DNA of 36,446 bases, taken from positions 1 to 36,446 of the forward strand of contig JAGAJA010000038.1 in the NCBI GenBank assembly GCA_017829075.1. The letters run 5' to 3'. A model generated the notes under the pieces. It did not search any database. It was not told the origin of the DNA and saw only the letters and a list, made by a program, of their open reading frames with translations. The stretch's first letter is position 1, and each line of letters opens with the position of its first letter. Below, piece after piece: positions 24,690-33,067 of this stretch. The DNA comes from Oscillospiraceae bacterium (GTDB lineage: Bacteria > Bacillota_A > Clostridia > Oscillospirales > Ruminococcaceae). Both the position numbers and the translations under genes were made by a program.

Positions 24690-26450
24690 TCAATATTCAA
24701 TACACCACGGAGCCCGTTTATGATAGGGCAGGTAGTTTATCGGATTTACCTTTGTGCCGTTCATTCCGCCGACGCGGACTTCAAAATGGCAGTGGTTTCC
24801 GGTGGATTGTCCGGTAGAACCGACATCGGCAATTAGCTGACCCATAGTTACTTCTTGTCCTACATATACATGGAGATAGCTTGCGTGGCCGTAGACCGTC
24901 ACCATTCCGCTGGGGTGCTGGATCATTACGCAGTTTCCATATCCATAATACCACTGCGCAAGGATAACCGTACCGGACTCCGCAGCATATATCGGAGTTC
25001 CGTAGGGAGCAACGATATCAATGCCGCTGTGTCCGTAATATCCGCCGTAGCCGTACATCATTTCGCTTATCTGACCGCCGTCGGAGCCGCCGACCGGCCA
25101 CAGGAACTGTCCCACCGGCATATTCTCTGGGATAGAAACCGTTACGTTCTTCGGGATCTCCTTTGTGCCGAGGGAAATTATCTCCGTTGTCGGCTCGGTT
25201 ATCGTCTTGCGGGAAATGACAGTCCGGCGGGTCTCAATACCGTTGATATAGGAAACGTTCGCAGTCACAAGATCAGTTCCCTTAACTCCGATCTGAACAA
25301 TAGTCGATGAACCTTGATAATGTGTGGAGTCCTCGGTGTAGTCGGTATCGTAATCGGTTGCCACCTCGTAGGTTTCCTTTCTTGTGACGGAAACCGCAAG
25401 GAACGGCTCCTCCTGATTTATCAGGATCTTGTCCCCGACAAACAGCGAGCTTTCAAGGGAGAACCCCGGATTGAGCAGTGCAAGCTCCTCCTCGGTCATT
25501 TCAAGCTTGTCGATGATGCCATAGGGAGAGTCACCGTCAACCACGGTATAATAAGAAGCTACTGTCTTTTTCGAGGAAATGAGCTTGATTATCGAGTCCT
25601 CGCTCACGATACTCTCAGTGAGGTACAATCCAGGTTCATAGGTTATCTCGCTCTCGAACTTTACGGTTTCCTCGCCGCCTTCGCGGTATACGTCAAGCAG
25701 CTTTTCAAGGGTCTGATCCACCCTGTCCCTGCTCTCAAGCGCGCCATAAAAGGAGTTGCCTATGTACATTCCATAGGCGAAGCTGATCTCCTCGCCCATT
25801 GATTCCAGCATTTTGTCCGCAAGCTGATACTTGGTCACAGTTGAGCCGTAGCCCACCATTTCCACCGCATATTCGCTCTCAAAGCTGAACATTTCCTTGT
25901 TGCTGTCGAGATAGGTTATACGCTGCTGAACGATTTTCTCAGCGTCGTTGAATACGGTCTCATCATTGACATAGCCCATGAAATCACCGTTTACAGTAAG
26001 CTTCAGCGCGTAAGTCATGCTGTTTGCATAGGTCACGATATTGAACAGAAATACGCAGCTCACCACCGGAAGCGCCCAGTTGCAGAGCGTCACCAGAAGT
26101 CCACGCTTTCCAAGCAGCGTTCTTCCCGCCATGCGTATTCCGGCAAGGCAGGCGGGGAAAAAGCCCTTTTCCCGCTCCCGGCGAATTTCGTTTCCGCCCA
26201 TTCGCAGCGCCTTATAATAGCGCACAAACGGCATGGCAAGCTTCCTGCCCAGATTTTTCAACAGTCCAAGCAGCTTTCCGCGAAGCCAGCCGAAGCGCCG
26301 ATCGATCGCCCTGAACAGCCGGGAAATTCCTTTTCCCAACGCAGAAAGAGCCGCCATAAGTACCGAAAACAGGTATTCTCCGGCAGCCGCGATATTATCA
26401 TATAAAGATCCGCCCAAAGCGGCAAATCTGTTTGTTTTTTCTGAATTCAT
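24690..26450 (-). CDS. Membrane-anchored LysM-G5-M23 cell-wall endopeptidase
   Basis: This 586-residue peptidoglycan hydrolase begins with a basic cytoplasmic part of about 115 residues. A membrane helix follows (LLVTLCNWALPVVSCVFLFNIV). Outside lie a helical region of about 150 residues, a LysM domain (YYTVVDGDSPYGIIDKL to VGDKILIN), a G5 domain (VSVTRKETYEVATDYDTDY to TEIISLGTKE) and a C-terminal M23 zinc peptidase. The zinc ligands are present: HSGID, YGHAS and HCHFEV. Such enzymes cut peptide cross-links. The start at 26450 follows GGAG by six bases. A second Met at 26474, six bases after AGGA, is nearly as good. It has its own promoter with WalR-like boxes (26508-26559). Confidence 0.93.
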   Translation of the reverse strand: MNSEKTNRFAALGGSLYDNIAAAGEYLFSVLMAALSALGKGISRLFRAIDRRFGWLRGKLLGLLKNLGRKLAMPFVRYYKALRMGGNEIRREREKGFFPACLAGIRMAGRTLLGKRGLLVTLCNWALPVVSCVFLFNIVTYANSMTYALKLTVNGDFMGYVNDETVFNDAEKIVQQRITYLDSNKEMFSFESEYAVEMVGYGSTVTKYQLADKMLESMGEEISFAYGMYIGNSFYGALESRDRVDQTLEKLLDVYREGGEETVKFESEITYEPGLYLTESIVSEDSIIKLISSKKTVASYYTVVDGDSPYGIIDKLEMTEEELALLNPGFSLESSLFVGDKILINQEEPFLAVSVTRKETYEVATDYDTDYTEDSTHYQGSSTIVQIGVKGTDLVTANVSYINGIETRRTVISRKTITEPTTEIISLGTKEIPKNVTVSIPENMPVGQFLWPVGGSDGGQISEMMYGYGGYYGHSGIDIVAPYGTPIYAAESGTVILAQWYYGYGNCVMIQHPSGMVTVYGHASYLHVYVGQEVTMGQLIADVGSTGQSTGNHCHFEVRVGGMNGTKVNPINYLPYHKRAPWCIEY

Positions 26451-26507
26451 AAATATCTCCGTTACATTCGCCATAAAGTATCCTGACAATACCGATACTT
26501 ATACAAT

Positions 26508-26559
26508 ATTATAGCACACCTGTAACCATTTTGCAACCTTTTGTAACCGTTTTGTAACT
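26508..26559 (-). promoter_or_regulatory. M23 gene promoter overlapped by four WalR-like TGTAAC boxes
   Basis: On the minus strand TTGCAA (26536-26531), 17 bases, TATAAT (26513-26508). On the plus strand the boxes are TGTAAC (26521-26526), TGCAAC (26532-26537), TGTAAC (26542-26547) and TGTAAC (26553-26558), with spacers of 5, 4 and 5 bases. The last pair is an exact fit to the WalR (YycF) consensus TGTWAH-N5-TGTWAH. WalR controls cell-wall hydrolases in Bacilli. No regulator gene is in the window. Confidence 0.72.
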
Positions 26560-26622
26560 ATTTCACAAAACTTTCAGATAAACGCGGTCACAAGGCAATT
26601 TTTCTGGATTCATGGTGCGGCG

Positions 26623-27357
26623 TTATTGCTCTGTCTGCTCCGGCTTTTCGCCTTTCTTATATATTTCGTCAACCGGATTTTTGATCTCAAATACTTTGTT
26701 TACATCGCTGACGGTTATTTTCATATTAAGTGTGAGAGTTTCTCCAGATACCGTGGTAACAGTCCCACTTTCGATGAAATCTTTTACAATTCCGTCAGCT
26801 CCGATATCAAGCGTTGTCGTGAGCGCCGAAAAATCCGAGATTTCCTCCTCAACGCCCGGCATTGAAGCAGAATTCAGCTTTTCCGTGTCATAGACATACT
26901 TTATGGTTGTTGCGCCGCCGGACTCAGAAACCTCTGCGCTCCCAACAGCCTCCGCGGCAATAAAGAATACGCGCCCCTCCGCATAGGGATATCGGTATTC
27001 CCGGTTATAGATATTGTAGATATAATTCTCGTCCGAGGAGCCTATCACTGACCATTTTTCATCGCCGGCTTCCTTATAGAAGAATTCCGCGCCGTTGCTG
27101 TATGCCTGCTGCTCCTCGCCGTTCCAGCAGCCGTAATAGCTGAGCACCATTTCGTCATTTCCGGTGAAATAGAAGCTGAACTCCATTATTTCCTCGCCGG
27201 TGTCAAGATCTGTCATTGTGACCCGCGCGCTGTCAAGCTGCTCGTATTTTTTCCGGGCGTCCATGAACTGCTGATAGCCCTCAGGAAGCTTTGCGGCGCA
27301 GCCGGAAAGCATTACGGCGAAGACAACCGCTGCCGCCGCAGAAATGATCTTTCTCAT
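26623..27357 (-). CDS. Lipoprotein of unknown function, LolA/LppX-like by appearance
   Basis: This is a 244-residue secreted lipoprotein. The signal MRKIISAAAAVVFAVMLSGC ends in a good lipobox. The mature part is mostly beta strands (VTMTDLDTGEEIMEFSFYF, MVLSYYGCWNG, TTIKYVYDTEKL, TLTLNMKITVSDVNKV), ending in FEIKNPVDEIYKKG. The alternating strand pattern with the final I-x-N-P-V resembles LolA- or LppX-type folds that hold lipids in Gram-positive lipoproteins. This is a visual impression and needs a profile search. The start at 27357 follows GGAGGA. It is transcribed toward the M23 gene but separated from it by that gene's own promoter. Confidence 0.82.
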   Translation of the reverse strand: MRKIISAAAAVVFAVMLSGCAAKLPEGYQQFMDARKKYEQLDSARVTMTDLDTGEEIMEFSFYFTGNDEMVLSYYGCWNGEEQQAYSNGAEFFYKEAGDEKWSVIGSSDENYIYNIYNREYRYPYAEGRVFFIAAEAVGSAEVSESGGATTIKYVYDTEKLNSASMPGVEEEISDFSALTTTLDIGADGIVKDFIESGTVTTVSGETLTLNMKITVSDVNKVFEIKNPVDEIYKKGEKPEQTEQ

Positions 27358-27388
27358 AGTTCCTCCGAAATATAGCCAAAACAAATCA

Positions 27389-27420
27389 GGGCAGAAACCG
27401 GTATGTTCCGGATCCTGCCC
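27389..27420 (-). terminator. Possible terminator after HPr
   Basis: GGGCAG (27389-27394) pairs with CTGCCC (27414-27419), with an inner CCGG/CCGG. On the minus strand a TGATTTGTTTT run follows. The T-run is weak. Confidence 0.5.
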
Positions 27421-27521
27421 CAAAGTCCGCTGATGCGGAAAAATCCTGAAATAATATCCCGCAGCCTTTATCAAGGCGCATAATACACCCCTGCTGCATT
27501 ATCAGCGCTCCCGCCGAAGAA

Positions 27522-27785
27522 TTACTCGGAGAAACCGCCCTCAACAAGCTTTACGAGGCCGTCAACAGCAAGCTGCTCATCGCTGCCGTCAGCAATAATG
27601 CGGATATTCGCACCGCCTACAATGCCGAGAGAGAGAATACCGAGAAGGCTCTTAGCGTTTACTCTGCGCTCTTCCTTTTCTACCCAGATGGAAGACTTGT
27701 ACTCGTTTGCCTTCTGGATAAAGAATGTTGCGGGTCTTGCGTGAAGCCCAACCTGGTTCTTTACTTCAACGTCTTTCATGCACAT
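27522..27785 (-). CDS. ptsH: HPr family phosphocarrier protein
   Basis: This 87-residue phosphocarrier serves the PTS or carbon-catabolite control. The active-site His is in VGLHARPATFF, and the regulatory Ser is in VNAKSLLGILSLG, where HPr kinase acts. The fold length is standard. Having both sites favours HPr over Crh, which lacks the His. The ATG at 27785 is nine bases after GGAGG; a Met two codons on (27779) is also possible. No enzyme I or other PTS gene is nearby, as often in Clostridia, so the gene name is by family only. Confidence 0.9.
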   Translation of the reverse strand: MCMKDVEVKNQVGLHARPATFFIQKANEYKSSIWVEKEERRVNAKSLLGILSLGIVGGANIRIIADGSDEQLAVDGLVKLVEGGFSE

Positions 27786-27958
27786 AGTTTAAAACCTCCA
27801 TTATAAATATTTAAGTTCTGCCAAGATTCCGGAAAGCAGGCGCTTTCCGTTGTGTTTTCTTTCTTTTGTTTTCTGCACTGCCTTTGTTCCAGAGACCGAT
27901 GATCTATTTCTGTCTGATCTCTTGCTAATAGTATATCCAAAAAAAATACCGCCGTCAA
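27786..27958 (-). promoter_or_regulatory. HPr promoter and 140-base leader with a hairpin
   Basis: On the minus strand TTGACG (27958-27953), 17 bases including eight T, TATACT (27935-27930). The leader holds the hairpin CGGAAAGC/GCTTTCCG (27830-27849) shortly upstream of the ribosome site. No known riboswitch was recognised. Confidence 0.72.
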
Positions 27959-28274
27959 CAGAAAATTTAAAATTTAGCAGACTAAACGGTGATTTTCTGC
28001 TTTTTTGCAGAATAAATCAAATTCATTTCGCACTAGTCTTGTTGATTTTAGACAAAAAACTTTCAACAAAGTAATCAACATAAACATGAGTTTTCAACAG
28101 ATTACAGCAATTCCGCATATCTAAACGGCTCTGCGACATTTATCGGCATTCTTTTTTGAAGTTGCCAATGATATATTTTATGTGCATTTTACACAAAAAC
28201 AATACCAGTCCTGATATAATCCGCGCTGCCCGGAATTTTTTTGATAATTTTCACATTACCGCCACGGTTTAATA
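27959..28274. other. AT-rich intergenic stretch without a gene
   Basis: The stretch lies between the divergent HPr promoter and the promoter at 28275. The only notable structure is a small hairpin, TTCTGC/GCAGAA (27995-28012), around six T. No reading frame is supported. Confidence 0.5.
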
Positions 28275-28303
28275 TTGAAATCTGCCGCAGAATGTGGTAT
28301 ACT
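28275..28303 (+). promoter_or_regulatory. Promoter ahead of the tandem repeats and the RING-finger operon
   Basis: TTGAAA (28275-28280), 17 bases, TATACT (28298-28303). A TATAAT begins at 28303 and is the first base string of repeat unit 1. Confidence 0.65.
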
Positions 28304-28618
28304 ATAATATATGTTTGTCGGAACCATGTTCCGATAAGGCTTCGTCAGAAGCCCGCCGCGCAGCGGCGACATATTTTTCAAGGTTCGCTCAGCCGTCCAA
28401 ATCTGAAAGATTTGGAGAACGGCGTGCGGTTCTTATAATATATGTTTGTCGGAACTATGTTCCGACAAGGCTTCGATAGAAGCCCGCCGCGCAGCGGCGA
28501 CATATTTTTCAAGGTTCGCCCAGCCGTCCAAATCTGAAAGATTTGGAGAACGGCGTGCGGTTCTTATAATATATGTTTGTCGGAACTATGTTCCGACAAG
28601 GCTTCGATAGAAGCCCGC
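28303..28618 (+). repeat. 131-bp tandem repeats, two full and one partial unit, with promoter-like and hairpin elements
   Basis: Units are 28303-28433, 28434-28564 and 28565-28618 (first 54 bases only). Each begins with TATAAT. A TTTGGA lies 17 bases ahead of units 2 and 3. Each full unit has the palindrome TGTCGGAAC/GTTCCGACA, then CTTC/GAAG, GCCGC/GCGGC, CCAAATC/GATTTGG and an enclosing GCCGT/ACGGC. Units 1 and 2 differ at about five bases, in loops, as a wobble pair within the first stem, or between hairpins. The third unit ends in unique sequence leading to the next gene. Confidence 0.88.
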
Positions 28619-28687
28619 GCAGAAATGCGAACTGAAAAGCAAATCCATTTCCGTCAAAGGGAATTACCAGTCTGAAAGGAATATAAA

Positions 28688-29629
28688 ATGTCCAGATTTG
28701 ACAATAAGCTCTGTCCGGTATGCAGAATCCCGCTGAATGAAAACTCAGACGTAGTTGTCTGCCCTATATGCGGCACTCCTCACCACAGAGCGTGCTACCT
28801 TAAATATAACCGCTGCGGAGTAGAAAGCTATCACGACTCCGGATTTGTCTGGAAAGGCTTCCTCCCGGACGAACAGCCGACAGAAGAGGAAACCGAGCAG
28901 CAAATCCAGCAGGAAAACGCCGATATCAGTGCAGAAAACGATGACCCTCATCACGCTGAATATCCCGGTGGTACACCCGGCGCTTACAACAGCTCCGAAC
29001 CCTCCGGCGCTCAGCCTGTGGATCTCGATGATATCTTAAATAAGCTCAAAAACCAGACAATGGACGAGACCCGCGGAGCAGACGGAGTAAGCAACCGTGA
29101 GCTTTCCTGCTTTGTCGGACGCTCTGTTATGCACTACTCTCAGGCATTCTCAGTGTTCCGCGCTCCGGTAATACCCGGTCAGAAAAAGCGCATTATTTTC
29201 TTCAACCTGTGTTCGGGACTTTTCGCACCGATTCATCAGTTCTACCGCCGTATGGATATGGTGGGACTGCTCCTGCTGCTGCTTGAGGTGATCTACTATG
29301 TTCCCACCCTGCTCAGCGTAACGGGTGTTGTCAGCGCAGGTCTGATAAATACGATACAGCTCTTTACAAGCGGTCTGAACTTCATCGCAATGGTGGGAAT
29401 GTGTATGTTCGGCGACTACCTCTACTACCGGTTCAGCGTAAAGCGCATCAAAAAGATCCGCATGAACTACGATGACGGAAAAGCAGAGGGTTACTATCAG
29501 GCGCTGACCGAAAAGGGAAGCCCCTCATGGCTGCGCGCTATAATCGCAATTCTCGCCGTTTATCTGGCGGAAGCCCTCATTCTCCTGTATATCGCGAAAT
29601 TCGGTCAGGCTGCGGGGACATTGATATAA
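28688..29629 (+). CDS. Prokaryotic RING-finger protein with a C-terminal membrane domain
   Basis: This 313-residue protein starts with a zinc-binding module (residues 9-50): CPVC, 14 residues, CPIC, GTPHHRAC, then CGVESYHDSGF. This is a RING/zinc-ribbon arrangement of the Prok-RING type. An acidic, Gln- and Pro-rich linker of about 90 residues follows (EEETEQQIQQENADISAEND). The C-terminal part begins FVGRSVMHYSQAFSVF and has about four hydrophobic helices (IIFFNLCSGLFAPIHQFYRR, MVGLLLLLLEVIYYVP and others), resembling DUF2628-type membrane proteins. The zinc module would face the cytoplasm. Its function is unknown; ubiquitin-like activity should not be assumed. It is the first gene of the plus-strand run, downstream of the tandem repeats. 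Confidence 0.85.
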   Translation: MSRFDNKLCPVCRIPLNENSDVVVCPICGTPHHRACYLKYNRCGVESYHDSGFVWKGFLPDEQPTEEETEQQIQQENADISAENDDPHHAEYPGGTPGAYNSSEPSGAQPVDLDDILNKLKNQTMDETRGADGVSNRELSCFVGRSVMHYSQAFSVFRAPVIPGQKKRIIFFNLCSGLFAPIHQFYRRMDMVGLLLLLLEVIYYVPTLLSVTGVVSAGLINTIQLFTSGLNFIAMVGMCMFGDYLYYRFSVKRIKKIRMNYDDGKAEGYYQALTEKGSPSWLRAIIAILAVYLAEALILLYIAKFGQAAGTLI

Positions 29630-29640
29630 TTTTTTTGCAC

Positions 29641-29667
29641 CTAACCCACCTAACCCAGCTAACCATA
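29641..29667 (+). repeat. Short 9-base tandem repeat between genes
   Basis: CTAACCCAC, CTAACCCAG and CTAACCATA follow each other. It lies between the RING-finger gene and the glycosyltransferase gene. No function is evident. Confidence 0.6.
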
Positions 29668-29700
29668 AGATGAAATCCACAAAAAGGAAACCAACACGAA

Positions 29701-31614
29701 ATGATACAGGCTCTTAAACGCTTCTACTCAAATTTCGGCGACCGCGGAATAATGTTCGTCATGTTCGCGGTCAGCGTGGTAGCCCATTCCCTCATGGCGA
29801 TGTGCATGGAGCTGCCCGCGATAGATCCCGATGAGATAGGCGTTGCCAGCATTGCCGCATTCTACTCCGGCAGGGACTGGTCTGCGCTTATGGGTCAGAT
29901 AAGCTATTATTACGGATATATTCAGGCGGTATTGTACACACCGCTTTTCCTGCTGTTCAACAATTCCTATGCTCTGTACAAGGCTTGCCTTGTGATGAAC
30001 GGCATACTCATCAGCTTAATCCCGCTGATAGCATATAACCTCTCGGCACGGCTGGGTATTGACAAGGTGTGGAAAAAGCTGGTCATTGCTTTCTGTTGCG
30101 GCAGCTATATCACCTACATAGCCCACTCGAAATTCCTATGGAACGAGGCAATATGCAGTCTTCTTCCGTGGCTTCTGCTGTGGGTGATGTTCATGGCTAT
30201 GGGAAGCCAGAAAGCAATATCGCGCATCGCTTGGTCTGCATTCGCCGGATTGCTATGTGCGGTGTGCTATGCAGCTCACCCACGGCTGATCGCCGTTGTT
30301 ATCGCGTTTGTGCTCACCGTTCTCATTGTCCGGATCAGCATGAACAGAAGAATACTTGTGTTGCCGGTATTTTTCCCGGCGCTTGTCGCCGGGTTCATCG
30401 GAGAGCATTTCGCCCATGAGGCTATACAGCAGCTCGTGTGGAACGGGAATGCCAGCAGGAACACGCTTTCCGCCGAAGCAGGCAGAGTTCTCGGTCTGGT
30501 CGGGGAGGGCGGTTTCAACCGGTTTATCTCAACGCTTTTTGGTCATCTTTATACATTCATGACTTCTACCGCCGGACTTGGCGCAGTCGCGCTGGTGGTG
30601 TTCTTCCTGCTAATATTTGTTCGCATGAGGGAATGGCGCTACAACCTCGGCGGGACTACGGTTGACGGAGTAAAGGTATACGAGCCGTCCACAAAGCACA
30701 AATACAGCGCCCGGCTTACCGCCCTCGGAATATACGCCTTTTTCGCTGTCGGCGGATCAATACTGCTTTCAGCTCTGTATATGTTTAATTCCTCTCAGAT
30801 AGGCGAAGTAAAAGACTTCACCATGTTCGGACGCTGCACCGACAGCGTCGCGCCGCTTGCAGTGATGCTGGTTCTGGTTTTCCTGTTCAGATACCGACTG
30901 AATCTGAAAAATATCGGCTGGGCGGCAGCGATTTATGCTTATGTCTGCTTCGGTTTCTTTACCGTTTCATGGCAGATGATAAGCTCCGCCGATGAATATA
31001 TGTGTTCTCCGGTTCTGGGACTTATGCCGTGGAGGATAGGAGAGGACTACACTCAAGCATTCACCCCGGACAGTTTCATAATCATGACCTCAGTGACATT
31101 TACAGTGCTTGCGCTCATGGCGGTATTCACCGCCTGCACCCGCAAAAGCCTCACTGCCCTTATCTCAGGAATGTGCTGCTGCCTGTTTCTCTACACCTCG
31201 GTTTTCGCAGGGACTGTATATCTCCCGCAAACCGCAAGAGAAAACCTGAAAAATACAGAGCCGGCGAGATCTGTGTCTACCCTGCTGTATAACGAGACCG
31301 CTTCGCCAATGATCGTCGCGTATAACATCAGCTCACGCGACGCCGGACTTGTGCAGTTCCTTAACCTCAACACAAGGGTCGCGATAGTACGAAAAGCTAA
31401 AAATATCCCCGACAACTGCATCATAATCGCGGACAAGGAAACAAAGCTCCCTCTTGGACAGGACAGCTACGACTATATCGGAACACAGGGCGGTCTTTCC
31501 GTATATGCCTACGGCGAGGCGGCAAGGGATTATATGAAGTACAAGCGCTCCGCAGATGTGGCGGATATGTCCTCTGGAAGCGAGCTTCTCGATACTGAAG
31601 AGGACTTCCACTGA
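29701..31614 (+). CDS. Multi-pass membrane protein, GT-C glycosyltransferase-like
   Basis: This 637-residue protein has roughly eleven hydrophobic helices and a C-terminal soluble part of about 130 residues (from YLPQTARENLKN). After the first helix there is an acidic loop, ELPAIDPDEIG, in the place where GT-C transferases carry their DxD/DE catalytic motif. The next part, FYSGRDWSALMGQISYYYGYIQAVLYTPLFLLFNN, also recalls PMT/ArnT-like enzymes. It would take a lipid-linked sugar and pass it to a cell-surface acceptor. This is by topology and motif only. The ATG at 29701 lies about ten bases after AAGGAAA, a rather long spacing. Neighbours do not reveal the acceptor. Confidence 0.75.
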   Translation: MIQALKRFYSNFGDRGIMFVMFAVSVVAHSLMAMCMELPAIDPDEIGVASIAAFYSGRDWSALMGQISYYYGYIQAVLYTPLFLLFNNSYALYKACLVMNGILISLIPLIAYNLSARLGIDKVWKKLVIAFCCGSYITYIAHSKFLWNEAICSLLPWLLLWVMFMAMGSQKAISRIAWSAFAGLLCAVCYAAHPRLIAVVIAFVLTVLIVRISMNRRILVLPVFFPALVAGFIGEHFAHEAIQQLVWNGNASRNTLSAEAGRVLGLVGEGGFNRFISTLFGHLYTFMTSTAGLGAVALVVFFLLIFVRMREWRYNLGGTTVDGVKVYEPSTKHKYSARLTALGIYAFFAVGGSILLSALYMFNSSQIGEVKDFTMFGRCTDSVAPLAVMLVLVFLFRYRLNLKNIGWAAAIYAYVCFGFFTVSWQMISSADEYMCSPVLGLMPWRIGEDYTQAFTPDSFIIMTSVTFTVLALMAVFTACTRKSLTALISGMCCCLFLYTSVFAGTVYLPQTARENLKNTEPARSVSTLLYNETASPMIVAYNISSRDAGLVQFLNLNTRVAIVRKAKNIPDNCIIIADKETKLPLGQDSYDYIGTQGGLSVYAYGEAARDYMKYKRSADVADMSSGSELLDTEEDFH

Positions 31615-31683
31615 CAGCGTTCATCGTTTCTCCGGGAGTTCCCGGACTGCTCACAGAAATATAAACAGAAAAGGGGAGCATTT

Positions 31684-33042
31684 ATGCCAGTAATAAAGAA
31701 AACCGCCAAACCAATGCAGCCCGCCCGTACCCTGTGCCTTGGATTTCTGATAATCATTATAGCGGGTACGCTGCTGCTGTGGCTACCGTTTTCCTCAACA
31801 CGGGAGGGTGGCACTCCGTTCTTCGACTGCCTATTCACCGCGACCTCGGCGACCTGCGTGACCGGTCTTGTTGTGGCGGACACATTTACAAACTGGACGG
31901 TTTTCGGGCAGATCGTGATCGCGCTGCTAATTCAGGTCGGCGGTCTGGGATTTGTAACGATAATCACCTTCTTCAATATTGCGGCGGGGAAAAAGCTAGG
32001 CTACCGCACTATGGCTAATGCCTCCGACGGGCTTACCGAAAGCACCTTTCAGGGCGGACGGCGTATTTTCATCAGCATCATGAAATACTCCATGATTATT
32101 GAGGGAGTGGGCGCCGTGCTATTAAGCATTGCGTTCGTTCCGCAGCACGGAGGGCTTGGCATCTGGATGGGCGTGTTCACCAGCATTACCGCGTTCTGCA
32201 ACGCCGGATTTGACCTGTGCGGAGCAGACAGCCCCTACTCAAGCCTCACCGGATACCACGCCAACCCTCTGGTGCTCATCACCGTGGCTCTGCTTATCAT
32301 AGTAGGCGGTCTGGGCTTCATCGTCTGGGAGAACTTCCTGAATATCCGCAAAAAACACAAGCTCAGCCTGCATACAAAAGCAGTGCTTATAACAAGCGGC
32401 GTGCTGATCGTGGGAGGGACGCTCTTCTACCTCGCCGCCGAATGGAGAAACCCCGAAACCCTCGGCAATATGGGCTTCGGAGAGAAGCTGCTGAACGCGT
32501 TTTTCTCCAGCGTCACTGCAAGAACCGCCGGTTATAACTCTATCCCCATTGAGGGAATGTCCGACTTCACCCAGCTTGGAACCTGCGTGTTCATGTTTAT
32601 CGGAGCCTCCCCCGCCTCCACCGGCGGCGGAATTAAAACCACCACTGTGCTGGTGCTTATAATGACAGTAGTTTCCTACATACGGAGCAAAAACGATGTG
32701 GAACTGCTGAAACACAAGATTGACAAGCTGGCGGTCTACCGCACACTGACAGTCACTCTGCTGTCGCTGATCGCAGTAATAATCTGCTTCTCTGTGCTCT
32801 ATTTCACCACGCCGGACGAAATAAGCGGCGTTCAGTGCCTGTTTGAAGCGGTTTCTGCGTTCTCCACCACCGGGCTTTCTTCGGGAGTCACCGCGATAGC
32901 CGGAACGTCAGGACGTATACTTCTGATAATCACAATGTATATCGGACGTGTCGGACCGGTTTCCCTTGCCCTGTCAATGCTGATGAACGTATCCAAGCGT
33001 AAAAATATCGTTGTCCCGGACGGACAGATAATTGTAGGCTGA
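31684..33042 (+). CDS. KtrB/TrkH-family potassium uptake channel subunit
   Basis: This 452-residue membrane protein takes up K+ (or Na+-coupled K+). The four pore loops with filter Gly are visible: TATSATCVTGL, SITAFCNAGFDLC, SSVTARTAGYNSI and AVSAFSTTGLSSG. The length and the short N-terminus fit KtrB rather than the longer TrkH. The gate-loop region ASPASTGGGIKTTT is intact. The ATG follows GGGGAG by five bases. No KtrA/TrkA regulatory subunit is adjacent, so the partner must be encoded elsewhere. Confidence 0.95.
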   Translation: MPVIKKTAKPMQPARTLCLGFLIIIIAGTLLLWLPFSSTREGGTPFFDCLFTATSATCVTGLVVADTFTNWTVFGQIVIALLIQVGGLGFVTIITFFNIAAGKKLGYRTMANASDGLTESTFQGGRRIFISIMKYSMIIEGVGAVLLSIAFVPQHGGLGIWMGVFTSITAFCNAGFDLCGADSPYSSLTGYHANPLVLITVALLIIVGGLGFIVWENFLNIRKKHKLSLHTKAVLITSGVLIVGGTLFYLAAEWRNPETLGNMGFGEKLLNAFFSSVTARTAGYNSIPIEGMSDFTQLGTCVFMFIGASPASTGGGIKTTTVLVLIMTVVSYIRSKNDVELLKHKIDKLAVYRTLTVTLLSLIAVIICFSVLYFTTPDEISGVQCLFEAVSAFSTTGLSSGVTAIAGTSGRILLIITMYIGRVGPVSLALSMLMNVSKRKNIVVPDGQIIVG

Positions 33043-33067
33043 TTTGCCTGAACGGAGGAATATAATA

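Noticed and set aside
27786..27929. Riboswitch in the HPr leader
   Set aside because: Only one simple hairpin is visible and no known aptamer pattern could be recognised.
27776..27958. A 60-residue minus-strand frame in the HPr leader
   Set aside because: It begins at the promoter itself, has no ribosome site and overlaps the HPr start; it is better seen as leader RNA.
28312..28542. Short ORFs within the 131-bp repeats, including a 31-codon frame in unit 2
   Set aside because: No ribosome site, and the frame is broken by a stop in unit 1. They read through hairpin-forming DNA.
28303..28618. Possible CRISPR array
   Set aside because: Units are 131 bp and nearly identical throughout, with no short repeats separated by variable spacers, and no cas genes are nearby.
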